Source: JAYUJH01 sp043765375
GTDB lineage: Bacteria; Pseudomonadota; Alphaproteobacteria; Rickettsiales; UBA998
Assembly: GCA_043765375.1 (NCBI GenBank)
Contig: JAYUJH010000016.1
Span: 1 to 64,000, forward strand
Direction of reading: 5' to 3'
Length of the DNA stretch: 64,000 nucleotides
Part shown: positions 8,170 through 16,401 of the stretch, piece by piece
Numbering within the stretch: position 1 is the stretch's first letter
Layout: each line of letters begins with the position of its first letter
The notes under the pieces: model-generated
The model's database searches: none
Told to the model about the DNA's origin: nothing
The model's input: the letters and a program-made list of their open reading frames with translations, nothing else
Translations under genes and position numbers: made by a program

Positions 8170-9225
8170 TTAAAACCTATGTCCCAAACTGACTGCACCA
8201 AACAAATCTGAACCATCTTGCCCGTGGAACTCTTCCGAGCGATAATTGAGGGTATAAGATATTTGCGTCTTGCCATAAGCGAATGCTAAACCAATATTTG
8301 CATCACCGACAAACAATTTTTTATCAACCGAGGGACTATCACGAAAACTATTACCATCAAGGAAAATATTTCTTGCAAGCGCGCGCCCTTCTAATCCTGC
8401 AAAAACAGACCATGAAAACTCATTTTCTGGCACGGAGAAATAACCACTTCCCGGCATAGCGGGGCGCACACGCAACGGCATTCCCTGCCATTTGGAATCT
8501 TTAGGAACAAGTTGCAACATCACGCCACTATTAGCATATGTATACACATTACCAAGGGTTGCTCCACCATATGGTGAGGTGCGAAAATGCAAATTACCAA
8601 TCTCGGCAGTATATGCTTCTGGCCATAAACGTTGCCACGACGCCATAAGCGCAGGTTCATTTTTCAATTGATGATCCCAACCTTTTGGATCATCTGAATT
8701 AATAAGATTATGCACAAACTTTTGTGTTTGTTCACCAAGTGCGGCAGAGCCAATCATTCCAACCGTTAGCTCAATATCATCAAGGTGATTATCAGTGATA
8801 CTGGTTAGCCCCATTGAACCATAAATAAATCCAGCATATGGACGATCTTTTGGATTTGGCGTTTTGGCGAGAAGATTGCGTGGAGCATAAAGATTCTGCC
8901 CCAGTGAATAATGAACAGAGGTGGTATCATTCACTGAAAACATCGGAATTAGGGGGTCTATAATGCGGGCGGCAGCGGGTGCAACAGCGTTAGTATCAAA
9001 CCAACCCAAACGCACCCCGTTAGTATAATTACGATCATCGCCCGAACCGAACAAATCATTTTCAACGGTAAGAGTCATAAATTGTTCGCGTGGCTTTGTT
9101 TTTAATTTTTTGGTGAATTGTTGCTCCAATGTTTTTGCTTGAATTGAAACTGTTAACGCTGAAACAGCTAATGCTAACAATAAAACAGGTAATAACGAAA
9201 TAAATAATGCGCTTAATTGTTTCAT
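8170..9225 (-). CDS. Lipid A deacylase LpxR-like outer-membrane protein
   Basis: This 351-residue protein has a signal peptide (about 1-30), belongs to the DUF2219 family and is expected to be an outer-membrane beta-barrel. Family blocks are visible: TVENDLFGSGDDRNYTNGVRLGW, then DRPYAGFIYGS, and a C-terminal aromatic SLGHRF typical of barrel insertion. LpxR removes the 3'-acyloxyacyl chain of lipid A; whether this copy is active was not tested here. Its ATG overlaps the stop of the SOUL gene by 4 nt (ATGA), so the two are translationally coupled. The pairing with a haem-binding-type protein is unusual. Confidence 0.8.
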   Translation of the reverse strand: MKQLSALFISLLPVLLLALAVSALTVSIQAKTLEQQFTKKLKTKPREQFMTLTVENDLFGSGDDRNYTNGVRLGWFDTNAVAPAAARIIDPLIPMFSVNDTTSVHYSLGQNLYAPRNLLAKTPNPKDRPYAGFIYGSMGLTSITDNHLDDIELTVGMIGSAALGEQTQKFVHNLINSDDPKGWDHQLKNEPALMASWQRLWPEAYTAEIGNLHFRTSPYGGATLGNVYTYANSGVMLQLVPKDSKWQGMPLRVRPAMPGSGYFSVPENEFSWSVFAGLEGRALARNIFLDGNSFRDSPSVDKKLFVGDANIGLAFAYGKTQISYTLNYRSEEFHGQDGSDLFGAVSLGHRF

Positions 9226-9887
9226 AATTTACCCGCTGATTTATCTACCAATTTATCTGTAGCAATTTCAATCATCACCTCGTTGCGGCGCAAAAATGGT
9301 AGCGTCCATGGCGGATTAAAAAAAGCATAGCTAGGAGGTGCAATCATCTTCAAATTATGCGCTAAAATATAATTATTAAGCGCTTCGGTTTGTAGCTTTA
9401 GACTCTCTTCGCTGCTTATACCAGAAAAGCGAATTACTGCAAAATATTTGGCGGGTATTTTAACCAGTTTTACTGCATCATTTTTTGGTTTAGGCAAGTT
9501 CTTCAATGTATAACTAGCGGGCATAACAAATTGAATTTTCCAACTTTCACCATCGCCTTGCTGAATTACAGGCGCAGTCATTGCAATTTTCTTTGATGAA
9601 TGTTGAATCACTGGTGCGGTCATCGCCACTTGGGTTGCCGCTTCGTTATTGCCAAAAATATAATCCGCAATAATACGAAAGCCTTGGCTGATAGCAACTT
9701 TTTGCTCACCTGATATTTTAGTTGCAGCGACAATATGCGGTGCATAATTTCGCAGTTCAATTGCGCCATCATCTTTCACTACAGTGTATTTTACTTGTTC
9801 AATGTTGCTGCTCACAATTGGTCCCCAAGCTGCTGCACCGCCTATAATTACTGCACCTATAATCCACCACATTTTCTTTTTCCTCAT
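9222..9887 (-). CDS. SOUL-family haem-binding-like protein
   Basis: This 221-residue protein begins with a short basic run and one hydrophobic segment (about 6-24), so it is probably exported or membrane-anchored. The SOUL domain follows, with the typical IELRNYAPHIVAATKISG start, duplicated MTAPVIQ motifs, and a YFAVIRFSG strand. SOUL proteins have been reported to bind haem or tetrapyrroles, but bacterial functions are poorly known. Two ATGs are possible: the first at 9887, or Met6 with AGGA closely upstream. It is translationally coupled to the LpxR-like gene. Confidence 0.85.
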   Translation of the reverse strand: MRKKKMWWIIGAVIIGGAAAWGPIVSSNIEQVKYTVVKDDGAIELRNYAPHIVAATKISGEQKVAISQGFRIIADYIFGNNEAATQVAMTAPVIQHSSKKIAMTAPVIQQGDGESWKIQFVMPASYTLKNLPKPKNDAVKLVKIPAKYFAVIRFSGISSEESLKLQTEALNNYILAHNLKMIAPPSYAFFNPPWTLPFLRRNEVMIEIATDKLVDKSAGKL

Positions 9888-9988
9888 ATTATTTTATATC
9901 CTCATTAAGCGTTAAATATTTTATAGCACTATACAACGAAAATATGCTAATCTTTATAAAGAAACAATATAGATTGCGCATTGATTAA

Positions 9989-10013
9989 ATAAGTTTTTCA
10001 TAAAAAAACTTAT
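9989..10013. promoter_or_regulatory. Inverted repeat in the divergent soul / response-regulator gap
   Basis: ATAAGTTTTT (9989-9998) and AAAAACTTAT (10004-10013) form a 10-bp inverted repeat, and AATAAGTTTAAGTT recurs 20 nt further on. The position, between divergent genes and about 85 nt before the regulator start, suits an operator, but this is inference. Confidence 0.35.
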
Positions 10014-10095
10014 AGACATATTAGTTGAATAAGTTTAAGTTAATTTTTGGTAATATTAATTAGAGTTACACGCTTTTAGGCGAGGTAAAATTATT

Positions 10096-10809
10096 ATGCA
10101 TGAGAAGAAAAATACTATATTAGTTGTTGATGATGAACCGCAAATACAAAAAATGTTAAATATTTTGCTAGATGTTGAAAACTTCAAAATTGCTGAAAGC
10201 CTCACTGGAAAACAAGCTATTCGTATGTGCGCCTCTATTAAACCTGATTTAATTTTGCTAGATTTAGGCTTGCCCGATATGGACGGCAAAGAAGTGGTGA
10301 GCGCAATTCGTGAATGGTCGCAACTTCCGATTATTGTTCTCTCTGGAAGATCCGATGATGAAGAAGTGGTTTCTGCACTGGATATGGGAGCTAATGATTA
10401 TGTTACTAAGCCTTTCAACGTAGATGTTTTGATGGCAAGAATCAATGCTGCATTGCGCAGCTGCGCCGTGCGTGAGGCAGGTGAGCCCGAATTATGCAAT
10501 GGTGGATTGCGCTTGGATTTAGTTCGGCATGAGGCCTTTTTGCATGATAAAAAAATTGCATTTACCCCAAAAGAATATGATTTGCTAAAATATTTCATGA
10601 TTAACCGTGGAAAAATGCTTATCCACAAAGAAATCCTCAAAAATGTTTGGGGGGCGGCACATAGTGATGATAATAGCTATTTGCGGGTCTATATTGGACA
10701 AATACGCGAAAAGATTGAGGCTAATCCCAAATTGCCTGAGTTTATTGTCACCGAACCGGGGATTGGCTATCGTATGGAAGTGATTGCCCCTGTTAAGCAG
10801 GCGGCTTGA
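10096..10809 (+). CDS. OmpR/KdpE-family response regulator
   Basis: This is a DNA-binding two-component regulator. The receiver domain (1-120) has the acidic pair Asp12-Asp13, the phospho-acceptor Asp56 in LLDLGLPDMDG, and Lys in DYVTKPF. The C-terminal winged helix (about 130-232) is of the OmpR type (FTPKEYDLLKYF, then RVYIGQIREKIE). The sequence reads closest to KdpE, which controls the high-affinity potassium pump, yet no kdpFABC or full kdpD is in the window. The chimeric kinase at 13168-15003 carries a KdpD-like phospho-acceptor segment and is a plausible partner. The last bases TTGA overlap the ppk2 start. Confidence 0.85.
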   Translation: MHEKKNTILVVDDEPQIQKMLNILLDVENFKIAESLTGKQAIRMCASIKPDLILLDLGLPDMDGKEVVSAIREWSQLPIIVLSGRSDDEEVVSALDMGANDYVTKPFNVDVLMARINAALRSCAVREAGEPELCNGGLRLDLVRHEAFLHDKKIAFTPKEYDLLKYFMINRGKMLIHKEILKNVWGAAHSDDNSYLRVYIGQIREKIEANPKLPEFIVTEPGIGYRMEVIAPVKQAA

Positions 10810-11612
10810 ACTATTCCAAGGATTTTTTGGTAAAAGCTGGTTCTAAAATCAGCTTAAGCGATATAGACCCTAACTTTAGTGATTCTACCGAAAAATTAGC
10901 AATCCAACTAACTGCTTATAATAACGAACGTCTGCGTGTTTTGCAAGAATTGCTCTATGCGGAACATAAGCGTGCATTGCTAATTTGTTTGCAAGCAATT
11001 GACTCTGGCGGAAAAGATGGCACAATAAGAAATGTGTTGGGAGCAATGAATCCGCAAGGTTGTCGTGTTCATTCGTTCAAAGAGCCTAACACCTTAGAGC
11101 GTGACCACGATTATTTATGGCGAGCGCATCGTGATGCACCAGCAATAGGTGAGGTGGCAATATTTAATCGCTCACATTATGAAGAAATATTAATTGCGCG
11201 CGTGCATAATCTTGTGCCTAAAAAACAATGGCGACAACGCTATGAACAGATTAATGCAATGGAGCAAATGTTAAGCGAAAATGGAACGCATATTATTAAG
11301 TTCTTTCTACACATCAGTAAAGATGAACAGTTAAAGCGTTTCAAAAAACGCCTAAATGATCCCACCAAACAGTGGAAAATCAATATTGATGATTTTGCCG
11401 AGCGTGATTTTTGGAATGAATACGCCGAAGCGTTTGAAGCGATGCTTTCAAAATGTAGCACGAAATGTGCACCATGGTTTGTTATTCCTGCTAATCATAA
11501 GTGGTTTCGTAACCTTGTGATTTCGCAAATCATGGTGGATTATCTGGAGGGGCTGAATATGAATTTTCCAGCCACCTCACTTGATAAAGAGCAAATCAAC
11601 AAATATTTATAG
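10806..11612 (+). CDS. ppk2: Polyphosphate kinase 2 family protein
   Basis: PPK2 enzymes transfer phosphate between polyphosphate and nucleotides, commonly making NTP or NDP from polyphosphate. The 268-residue one-domain form shows the Walker A motif around Asp66-Ser-Gly-Gly-Lys70-Asp-Gly, the FNRSHYEE Walker B region, and a lid with conserved Arg/Lys (RLNDPTKQWK). The start is a TTG that overlaps the regulator stop as TTGA, indicating translational coupling; no better start is seen. A stress regulator coupled to a polyphosphate enzyme fits the island. Its 3' end overlaps the convergent DUF1328 gene by 6 nt. Nucleotide class cannot be set by eye. Confidence 0.88.
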   Translation: MNYSKDFLVKAGSKISLSDIDPNFSDSTEKLAIQLTAYNNERLRVLQELLYAEHKRALLICLQAIDSGGKDGTIRNVLGAMNPQGCRVHSFKEPNTLERDHDYLWRAHRDAPAIGEVAIFNRSHYEEILIARVHNLVPKKQWRQRYEQINAMEQMLSENGTHIIKFFLHISKDEQLKRFKKRLNDPTKQWKINIDDFAERDFWNEYAEAFEAMLSKCSTKCAPWFVIPANHKWFRNLVISQIMVDYLEGLNMNFPATSLDKEQINKYL

Positions 11613-11789
11613 CGGTGGATTAATTTTTCTTCCAGTAATCATGCTATAAATCAGGGTTGCCACAAATAATATAACAAATAACCCTGCGAGGAACTTTGCA
11701 ATTCCTACGAAGTCAGCAGCTAAACCGCCAAATCCGAATATGGCAGCGATGATAGCTAAAACAAAAAATGTGATGATATAATTAAGCAT
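11607..11789 (-). CDS. DUF1328 small membrane protein
   Basis: This 60-residue, two-helix membrane protein of the DUF1328/YtjA type contains the family pattern LNYIITFFVLAIIAAIFGFGG, then GIAKFLAGLFVILF. Members are widespread, small and often stress induced; function is unknown. AGGAGAAAG precedes the ATG. It heads, in the sense of position, a long minus-strand run of tiny envelope genes up to 19.2 kb. Confidence 0.88.
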   Translation of the reverse strand: MLNYIITFFVLAIIAAIFGFGGLAADFVGIAKFLAGLFVILFVATLIYSMITGRKINPPL

Positions 11790-11806
11790 AGCTTTCTCCT
11801 TTATGT

Positions 11807-12250
11807 TTATTCTTCGCTATCTTGTGGCCAAACAAAGCGCACATTATCAGATTTTTTGTCACTAATAGTGATGTTTTGTTTCCTGCTTTCGCTATCAACT
11901 CTGCCTTCCACCACATATTTACCATTTGGAAGATTAGCATAAAATATTGGACCACTAGTGGTATCTAGCAATATATTTTGTTTCATATCAGAGATTATCA
12001 GATGAACATCGCCAGAATAGTGACCAACTTTATCAGCATTAATTAAACGCAAATTATAACTATTTTGCACCGCTTCTAATGCTGTTTTTTCATCTTTACC
12101 AACTCCACCCGTGACAAAAGAAATGCCCGTTTGTTCTTGAACTTCCACCTTGTAAGGCTCTTGTGCCAATGCAGAAGAACTATTTAATGGTGTGATATTT
12201 AGCAACGCAATAGCAGATAGTGAAAACATATATTTAATTTTGTTTGTCAT
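11807..12250 (-). CDS. Secreted protein with a VTGGVG...NGKYVV domain
   Basis: This is a 147-residue exported protein: signal peptide (about 1-31, ending ALAQ), then one domain. I start it at the ATG preceded by AAGGTAATCTT rather than at the longer frame. The mature domain is clearly homologous to the C-terminal 100 residues of the protein at 59804-60820: both have (V/S)GG(V/I)G.DE, then DK(V/T)GH(Y/F)(S/T)G, and P(I/L)FYA(N/T)LPNG(K/N)Y. The fold looks like a beta-sandwich of the carboxypeptidase-regulatory type. The function is unknown; periplasmic location is inferred. Confidence 0.7.
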   Translation of the reverse strand: MTNKIKYMFSLSAIALLNITPLNSSSALAQEPYKVEVQEQTGISFVTGGVGKDEKTALEAVQNSYNLRLINADKVGHYSGDVHLIISDMKQNILLDTTSGPIFYANLPNGKYVVEGRVDSESRKQNITISDKKSDNVRFVWPQDSEE

Positions 12251-12391
12251 AAGATTACCTTTTTTCCAAATTATATTGTTATGATGCCCCAAGTCTTAAT
12301 TAATTAAGTCTTAATTACTTAAGGCATCATTCAAATTAACATCACCTAAAATTATCGTTGCAAACTATTGTTGCCTAGGCGAGAAATTATA

Positions 12392-12640
12392 TTATCTCCA
12401 AACTGGCTTGCCTAGATTAACATCTTTTTCCTTGGTTAGTCCACCTGTTGCCGCTCCAACTGCGCCACCAATAACTGCGCCAGCTAATGGGTTGCCACCT
12501 AAGATAGCAGTTCCAGCAGCACCAGCTCCTGCACCAATTGCTCCGCCACTAATTGCTCTGTCACTCTTTGTTTGACCGCACCCTGCAACAAGCATAGTGA
12601 GTGTTATTGCGGCAAGTGTTGGTATTGTTATAATTTTCAT
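12392..12640 (-). CDS. Glycine-zipper lipoprotein
   Basis: This 82-residue lipoprotein has a lipobox LVAGC (Cys21) after a hydrophobic signal, followed by a glycine-zipper region rich in GAGAG, GGNPLAG and GGAVGAATGG repeats. Such domains insert in or associate with membranes (OsmB/SlyB-like families) and are often osmotically induced. The C-terminus NLGKPVWR is short and polar. It lies in the minus-strand run of small envelope genes. The specific role is unknown. Confidence 0.82.
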   Translation of the reverse strand: MKIITIPTLAAITLTMLVAGCGQTKSDRAISGGAIGAGAGAAGTAILGGNPLAGAVIGGAVGAATGGLTKEKDVNLGKPVWR

Positions 12641-12684
12641 AATATTTTTCCTTACGAGATTTATATTTAATATTCAGATTTAGA

Positions 12685-13056
12685 TTACTTTTCTTCAGTT
12701 ACATATTTTGATTTTTCTGTAACGACCTTATTCATTAAACCCTTTGGATCTTCTGTTGTTTCTGATTGTGTTGTTATTTTTTTAGTGCCTTCTTTATCAA
12801 CCGTTATATTGGTAGAGTTTTTGATTTTGGTTGTAGTTCCATTAACATCAGTGGCACTGCTAGTTTCTTCATAAGCCTTCAAATCTGTTCCTTCTTCTTT
12901 ACGCTCGCTTGACTCCACTTCCACTTCATATTTATCTGATTTAGCATTATCAGTTGCAGAGTTTGTAGCACTAGCAATTTTCTGCTCGGGCATTACTGTG
13001 TAAATAACTAATGCTGTAGCAACCAATGCAAGCATTGCAATATATTTTTTGTTCAT
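12685..13056 (-). CDS. Exported Thr/Lys/Glu-rich protein with a DPKGLMNK motif
   Basis: This 123-residue protein begins with an N-terminal hydrophobic anchor (about 5-22), followed by a charged, Thr/Glu/Lys-rich tail. I start it at MNKKYIAM, not at the longer frame. The DPKGLMNKVVTEKSKY segment resembles two segments of the exported protein at 16402-16998 (DAKGVGNK and DPMGLGNK), each after TT(T)-rich stretches. The two belong to one local family. No enzyme motif is visible. It is probably periplasmic and of unknown function. Confidence 0.65.
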   Translation of the reverse strand: MNKKYIAMLALVATALVIYTVMPEQKIASATNSATDNAKSDKYEVEVESSERKEEGTDLKAYEETSSATDVNGTTTKIKNSTNITVDKEGTKKITTQSETTEDPKGLMNKVVTEKSKYVTEEK

Positions 13057-13167
13057 AATTATGTTCCATAAGTTGTTTTTTTGTTGTGAAAAGAACTTAA
13101 TATAAAACATATAAAAAATCTACATAATAAATTAGATAAAAAATAAGTTATGCGTAAAGACAAAATA

Positions 13168-15003
13168 TTATTCACTAGATTGCAATAAATATTTCGCTAA
13201 AATCGCTTGTAATTGGTGCGGATTAAAAGGCTTATAGATATAATCATCCATACCAGAATTGATACATTTTTCGCGATCCCCTTTCATTGCGTGTGCAGTC
13301 ATTGCGATGATTGAAGTTGGTGTTACGCCAGTTTTTTTCTCAAACAACCGAATGTTGCGAGTGGCTGAATAGCCGTCCATTACGGGCATTTCAACGTCCA
13401 TCAATATGATTGAATATTTGTTTGCAGAAAAAAGTTGCACCGCCTCTTGCCCATTGCGTGCCACCTCATAATTATAGCCAAAACTTTTGAATATTAGAGT
13501 TGCAACTAATATGTTTGGTTCATAATCTTCCACTAATAAAATTGGCAAAATTGCTTTATTCGCTTGCATATCCAGATATATAATATTTTCCTGATAATGC
13601 TTCTCAATATCACTGCTAGTTGCCTCAACGGGCAAGCTCAAATGCAGCACAAAAGATGAACCCTTACCAATTTCGCTTATTACTGTGATTTTACCACCCA
13701 TACGTTTGGCGAGCGCTTGAGAAATGGCAAGTCCAAGCCCTGTTCCACCATATTCTCGGGTGATTGAAGAATCTGCCTGAACAAACTTATCAAAAATAAT
13801 ACCAATTTTATCTTCTGCAATTCCAATTCCATTATCATTAACAGTAACGGTGATTGCTTTTTTGCCATTGCCCTTGCCACCATTAGCAAATAATACAGAT
13901 ACGCTACCACCTTTTTGAGTGAACTTCACTGCGTTACCCACAAGATTGAGCATTATTTGACGAATGCGCCCACCATCACCAATATAAGTTTTGTATAATC
14001 CTGATTCATAATGCGCAACTAATTTGACTCCACGCTCTTTTGCCCGCACGGACATAACGCTAATTACTTGGTCAAGCAATGTTGTCATGACGAATGGTGC
14101 AGATTCCAGCTCAATTTGTTGGGATTCAATGCGATCAATATCAAGTAAATCATTAATCAGCACCATTAATGCTTCAGAACTAGTTTGCAAAACATTAACA
14201 CATTGCCTTTGTTTCTCATCAAGATTTGTGGTTTGCAAAGCATATGTCAACCCAATCACCGCATTCATTGGTGTGCGGATCTCATGGCTCATATTCGCCA
14301 GAAAATCTGATTTAGCTTTATTGGCTTTTTCAGCAATTAACGTGGCAGATTCCGCATATTCTTGGGCTTTTTGCGCTTCTAGTGTTTGCCCTTCAGCCGT
14401 TGCCTTGCCATGTTCTGCAATTATAATAGCTTCTTCGGCAAATCCATATTTTTGATCGGTGCTTAATTTTAACTTTTTCGCAATATTAATATTATCTCTC
14501 GCTAAATTATCAGCTAAATGATTAATGCCAGATGCGTGATTAGCTGCGGCTTCTTTTGCTTGATGTTGAATATAAATTAATATAGAAATTAGTCCAATTG
14601 ATGTTATTCCAACCATCATTTCATAATTGCGAAAATCTCCACCAAGCAGAAATGTCATCACCAATCTACAAATACCAAGTGCTAAAATAATATAGAGAGA
14701 ATAATCAATCAGCCATTTCTTAAGCGTATTAGCAAAACTTAATGGGGCTACAACAGTTTGTAACTTAATTTTGTCTAATGCGTCATTGATGATGTTGTTA
14801 AGTTGATGCGCTTCCGCAAGTGCTGTGCTAGTCAGTGTATTTTTATTCCATTGCGTGATTTTATCTTTTGTTCGCTCGTAAATCTCAAGCGATCCAATAA
14901 TGCAAGCTAGTGATGCTTTCAAATCATGCGCAACTGAACTTATCACTTTATGCTGAAAGTTTTGTCGTGCTTTTTCAAATCTAGTATTAATTTTTATTTT
15001 CAT
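13168..15003 (-). CDS. Chimeric hybrid histidine kinase with a KdpD-like extra H-box
   Basis: This is a 611-residue membrane sensor. Order: residues 1-80 look like a HisKA dimerisation domain of KdpD type (VAHDLK with His26, then IIGSLEIYERTKDK and ALAEAHQLNNII); two membrane helices at about 101-121 and 129-146; a coiled linker rich in Ala and Glu; a canonical HisKA (NMSHEIRTPMN, His240); HATPase with NLVGNAVKF, DNGIGI and GGTGLGLAI; and a receiver from about 485 with LLVEDYEPN and an acceptor Asp in LMDVEMPVMDG. In the first H-box the usual Thr-Pro after HDLK is replaced by Ala-Ser, so it may be inactive or accept only. No periplasmic sensor domain is present. Confidence 0.85.
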   Translation of the reverse strand: MKIKINTRFEKARQNFQHKVISSVAHDLKASLACIIGSLEIYERTKDKITQWNKNTLTSTALAEAHQLNNIINDALDKIKLQTVVAPLSFANTLKKWLIDYSLYIILALGICRLVMTFLLGGDFRNYEMMVGITSIGLISILIYIQHQAKEAAANHASGINHLADNLARDNINIAKKLKLSTDQKYGFAEEAIIIAEHGKATAEGQTLEAQKAQEYAESATLIAEKANKAKSDFLANMSHEIRTPMNAVIGLTYALQTTNLDEKQRQCVNVLQTSSEALMVLINDLLDIDRIESQQIELESAPFVMTTLLDQVISVMSVRAKERGVKLVAHYESGLYKTYIGDGGRIRQIMLNLVGNAVKFTQKGGSVSVLFANGGKGNGKKAITVTVNDNGIGIAEDKIGIIFDKFVQADSSITREYGGTGLGLAISQALAKRMGGKITVISEIGKGSSFVLHLSLPVEATSSDIEKHYQENIIYLDMQANKAILPILLVEDYEPNILVATLIFKSFGYNYEVARNGQEAVQLFSANKYSIILMDVEMPVMDGYSATRNIRLFEKKTGVTPTSIIAMTAHAMKGDREKCINSGMDDYIYKPFNPHQLQAILAKYLLQSSE

Positions 15004-15107
15004 GATGCGTCATGCGCTCGGCAGAGTAAAATAGATATAAATATAGATTTAGTTATTATATTAGTTAGGCAAATACAAGCCAGACGATAATATTCGCTTT
15101 TGCGTTT

Positions 15108-15168
15108 GTCAGACCAGTGCAAGCTGATATCCACTTTTATAGACTTCAGCTTCCACTGGAATGATAAC
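15108..15168. repeat. Degenerate GGATACCAGC-family repeat pair
   Basis: GTCAGACCAGTGCAAGCTGA... (15108-15134) and TTCAGCTTCCACTGGAATGA (15145-15164 and on) resemble decayed, facing arms of the repeat seen intact at 3388-3537. It lies upstream of the hybrid kinase on the minus strand. Confidence 0.5.
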
Positions 15169-15212
15169 GACTAAGTAAATCCAAACGCGGATATACATTC
15201 TACCATAAATTA

Positions 15213-15464
15213 TTATTCATCTATTTTTCTTTCCAGATTGTTGCCAGCATCTTTGGCTGCATCATTGAGTTTGTCACCTATGGTGCGATCTTCCAATTGA
15301 CGAGCTGCTTTGTCTGCGCCATTTGGCAATTCACTGATTGCATCACCAACTTTCTGCACGCCATTGCGTTCATCTGGTGCATTCAAAACATAATAGCCAA
15401 CAACTCCGATAACGATTATCAATAATATTGTTAACAGAAATTTTCCTTGAGATTTTTGAGCCAT
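15213..15464 (-). CDS. Small single-helix membrane protein
   Basis: This 83-residue protein has one N-terminal membrane helix (about 8-27, FLLTILLIIVIGVVGYYVL) followed by a polar, probably helical tail with repeated Asp/Ala/Lys positions (VGDAISELPNGADKAARQLEDRTIGDKLNDAAKDAGNN). I do not recognise a named family with certainty; the tail recalls CsbD/ElaB-like amphipathic helices. It sits with other small stress-type membrane genes. Function unknown. Confidence 0.7.
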   Translation of the reverse strand: MAQKSQGKFLLTILLIIVIGVVGYYVLNAPDERNGVQKVGDAISELPNGADKAARQLEDRTIGDKLNDAAKDAGNNLERKIDE

Positions 15465-15589
15465 TTTTTAACTTCCCCCATATTGAAAGTGTTTATATTG
15501 AAAGTGTTTGTGTTAAAGTCTTTAATATTATTATAGTAATTTTTTTTAACTTTAATTTACGGCAAAGCAATTGTTAAAAATAGAACCTA

Positions 15590-15667
15590 CTACAATATAT
15601 TAAAAATATAAAGCAATATAATCACAGGAATTGGTATTCCTATAAACCATAGTAAAATTGGTCGCAT
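15590..15667 (-). CDS. 25-residue hydrophobic micro-protein
   Basis: An ATG preceded by AGGATAAATATT opens a 25-codon frame ending in TAG. The product is almost wholly a single hydrophobic helix (MRPILLWFIG, then IPIPVIILLYI). It lies 5 nt after the YqjE-like gene on the same strand, in the position of a third operon member. The frame, ribosome site and membrane character support a real micro-protein, but its shortness keeps confidence moderate. Confidence 0.55.
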   Translation of the reverse strand: MRPILLWFIGIPIPVIILLYIFNIL

Positions 15668-15672
15668 AATAT

Positions 15673-16080
15673 TTATCCTTTAGGTGCGGTTGTTGAATCC
15701 ATTAATCCGTCCATAAAACTGGTGGTAAAATCATGAAGTTTGGAAGAAATCGGTGATTGTTGCTTTATCAACTGCGTAATATTGCGTTGTAAGCGTGTTA
15801 TCCTCATTTGCAATCTGCCATATATCAGCCCAATCATGAGCAGCACAAGTGTGCCGATAGTTGCTTGCGCTACCAGTGGGTGCAAGCCGTTAATTAGCAA
15901 CGCATGATAAGACAAATATATAGCACTTATCAAAAATGCACCAGCCAGTAACCCAAGAACAATACTCATCACCACCAGCCCCGCCAGACCCAGCAGGATC
16001 TGACGGAACATGATTGACATAGACGGATCTTTCCCAGCCAACATTAATGTGAGCAGTTTTCCGAACATAAGCATCGCCAT
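15673..16080 (-). CDS. YqjE-like (phage-holin superfamily III) membrane protein
   Basis: This 135-residue protein has two strong membrane helices (about 27-55 and 66-88) forming a hairpin, with a polar tail predicted to be helical. Length, topology and position directly after a DUF883/YqjD-like gene match the yqjD-yqjE order known from enterobacteria, where YqjD is an inner-membrane, ribosome-associated stress protein. Sequence identity to YqjE cannot be measured here. The start is 2 nt after the upstream stop, so the genes are coupled. Confidence 0.7.
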   Translation of the reverse strand: MAMLMFGKLLTLMLAGKDPSMSIMFRQILLGLAGLVVMSIVLGLLAGAFLISAIYLSYHALLINGLHPLVAQATIGTLVLLMIGLIYGRLQMRITRLQRNITQLIKQQSPISSKLHDFTTSFMDGLMDSTTAPKG

Positions 16081-16082
16081 TT

Positions 16083-16334
16083 TTATGAACGACGCAACAA
16101 TACACCAAGCACAAGCCCTGCACCAAGTGCCAATAAGCTAGATTGCACAGGGCTTTTGCGGATCTTTGAGGTTACAATCCCAAAATCATCACTGATTTCT
16201 GTAGTAGCAGCATCATACATATTTCGTATTTTGCACCCTGCTTTGTGAGCAACATTATGCAAATCGTCCACAGCATTATGGGCATCATGATTTAAGTTTG
16301 AAGCTAACTTGTCTTTATTGGTTTCATTAAACAT
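16083..16334 (-). CDS. ElaB/YqjD/DUF883-type protein
   Basis: This 83-residue protein consists of an amphipathic helical region followed by a C-terminal membrane anchor with the family signature SLLALGAGLVLGVLLRRS. ElaB/YqjD proteins are tail-anchored inner-membrane proteins induced in stationary phase, and some bind ribosomes. The gene is immediately followed by the YqjE-like gene, which supports the family call. One cysteine (Cys34) in the helical part is unusual. Function here is inferred from the family. Confidence 0.82.
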   Translation of the reverse strand: MFNETNKDKLASNLNHDAHNAVDDLHNVAHKAGCKIRNMYDAATTEISDDFGIVTSKIRKSPVQSSLLALGAGLVLGVLLRRS

Positions 16335-16401
16335 ATTGTATTTTCCTATGTATTGTTAAAAATGTTATTGTTAAAAGTTAGTTGTAAGTTTTGAAAGATT
16401 G

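Noticed and set aside
9922..9933. TATAGCACTATA upstream of the SOUL gene
   Set aside because: It matches only the ends of the TATAG family; no paired stem is present, so it may be a deletion remnant or chance.
7107..10627. Perfect DnaA boxes (TTATCCACA) at 7107-7115, 10619-10627 and 44512-44520
   Set aside because: They are isolated, two are inside genes, and no cluster or AT-rich unwinding element goes with them, so no origin is claimed in this window.
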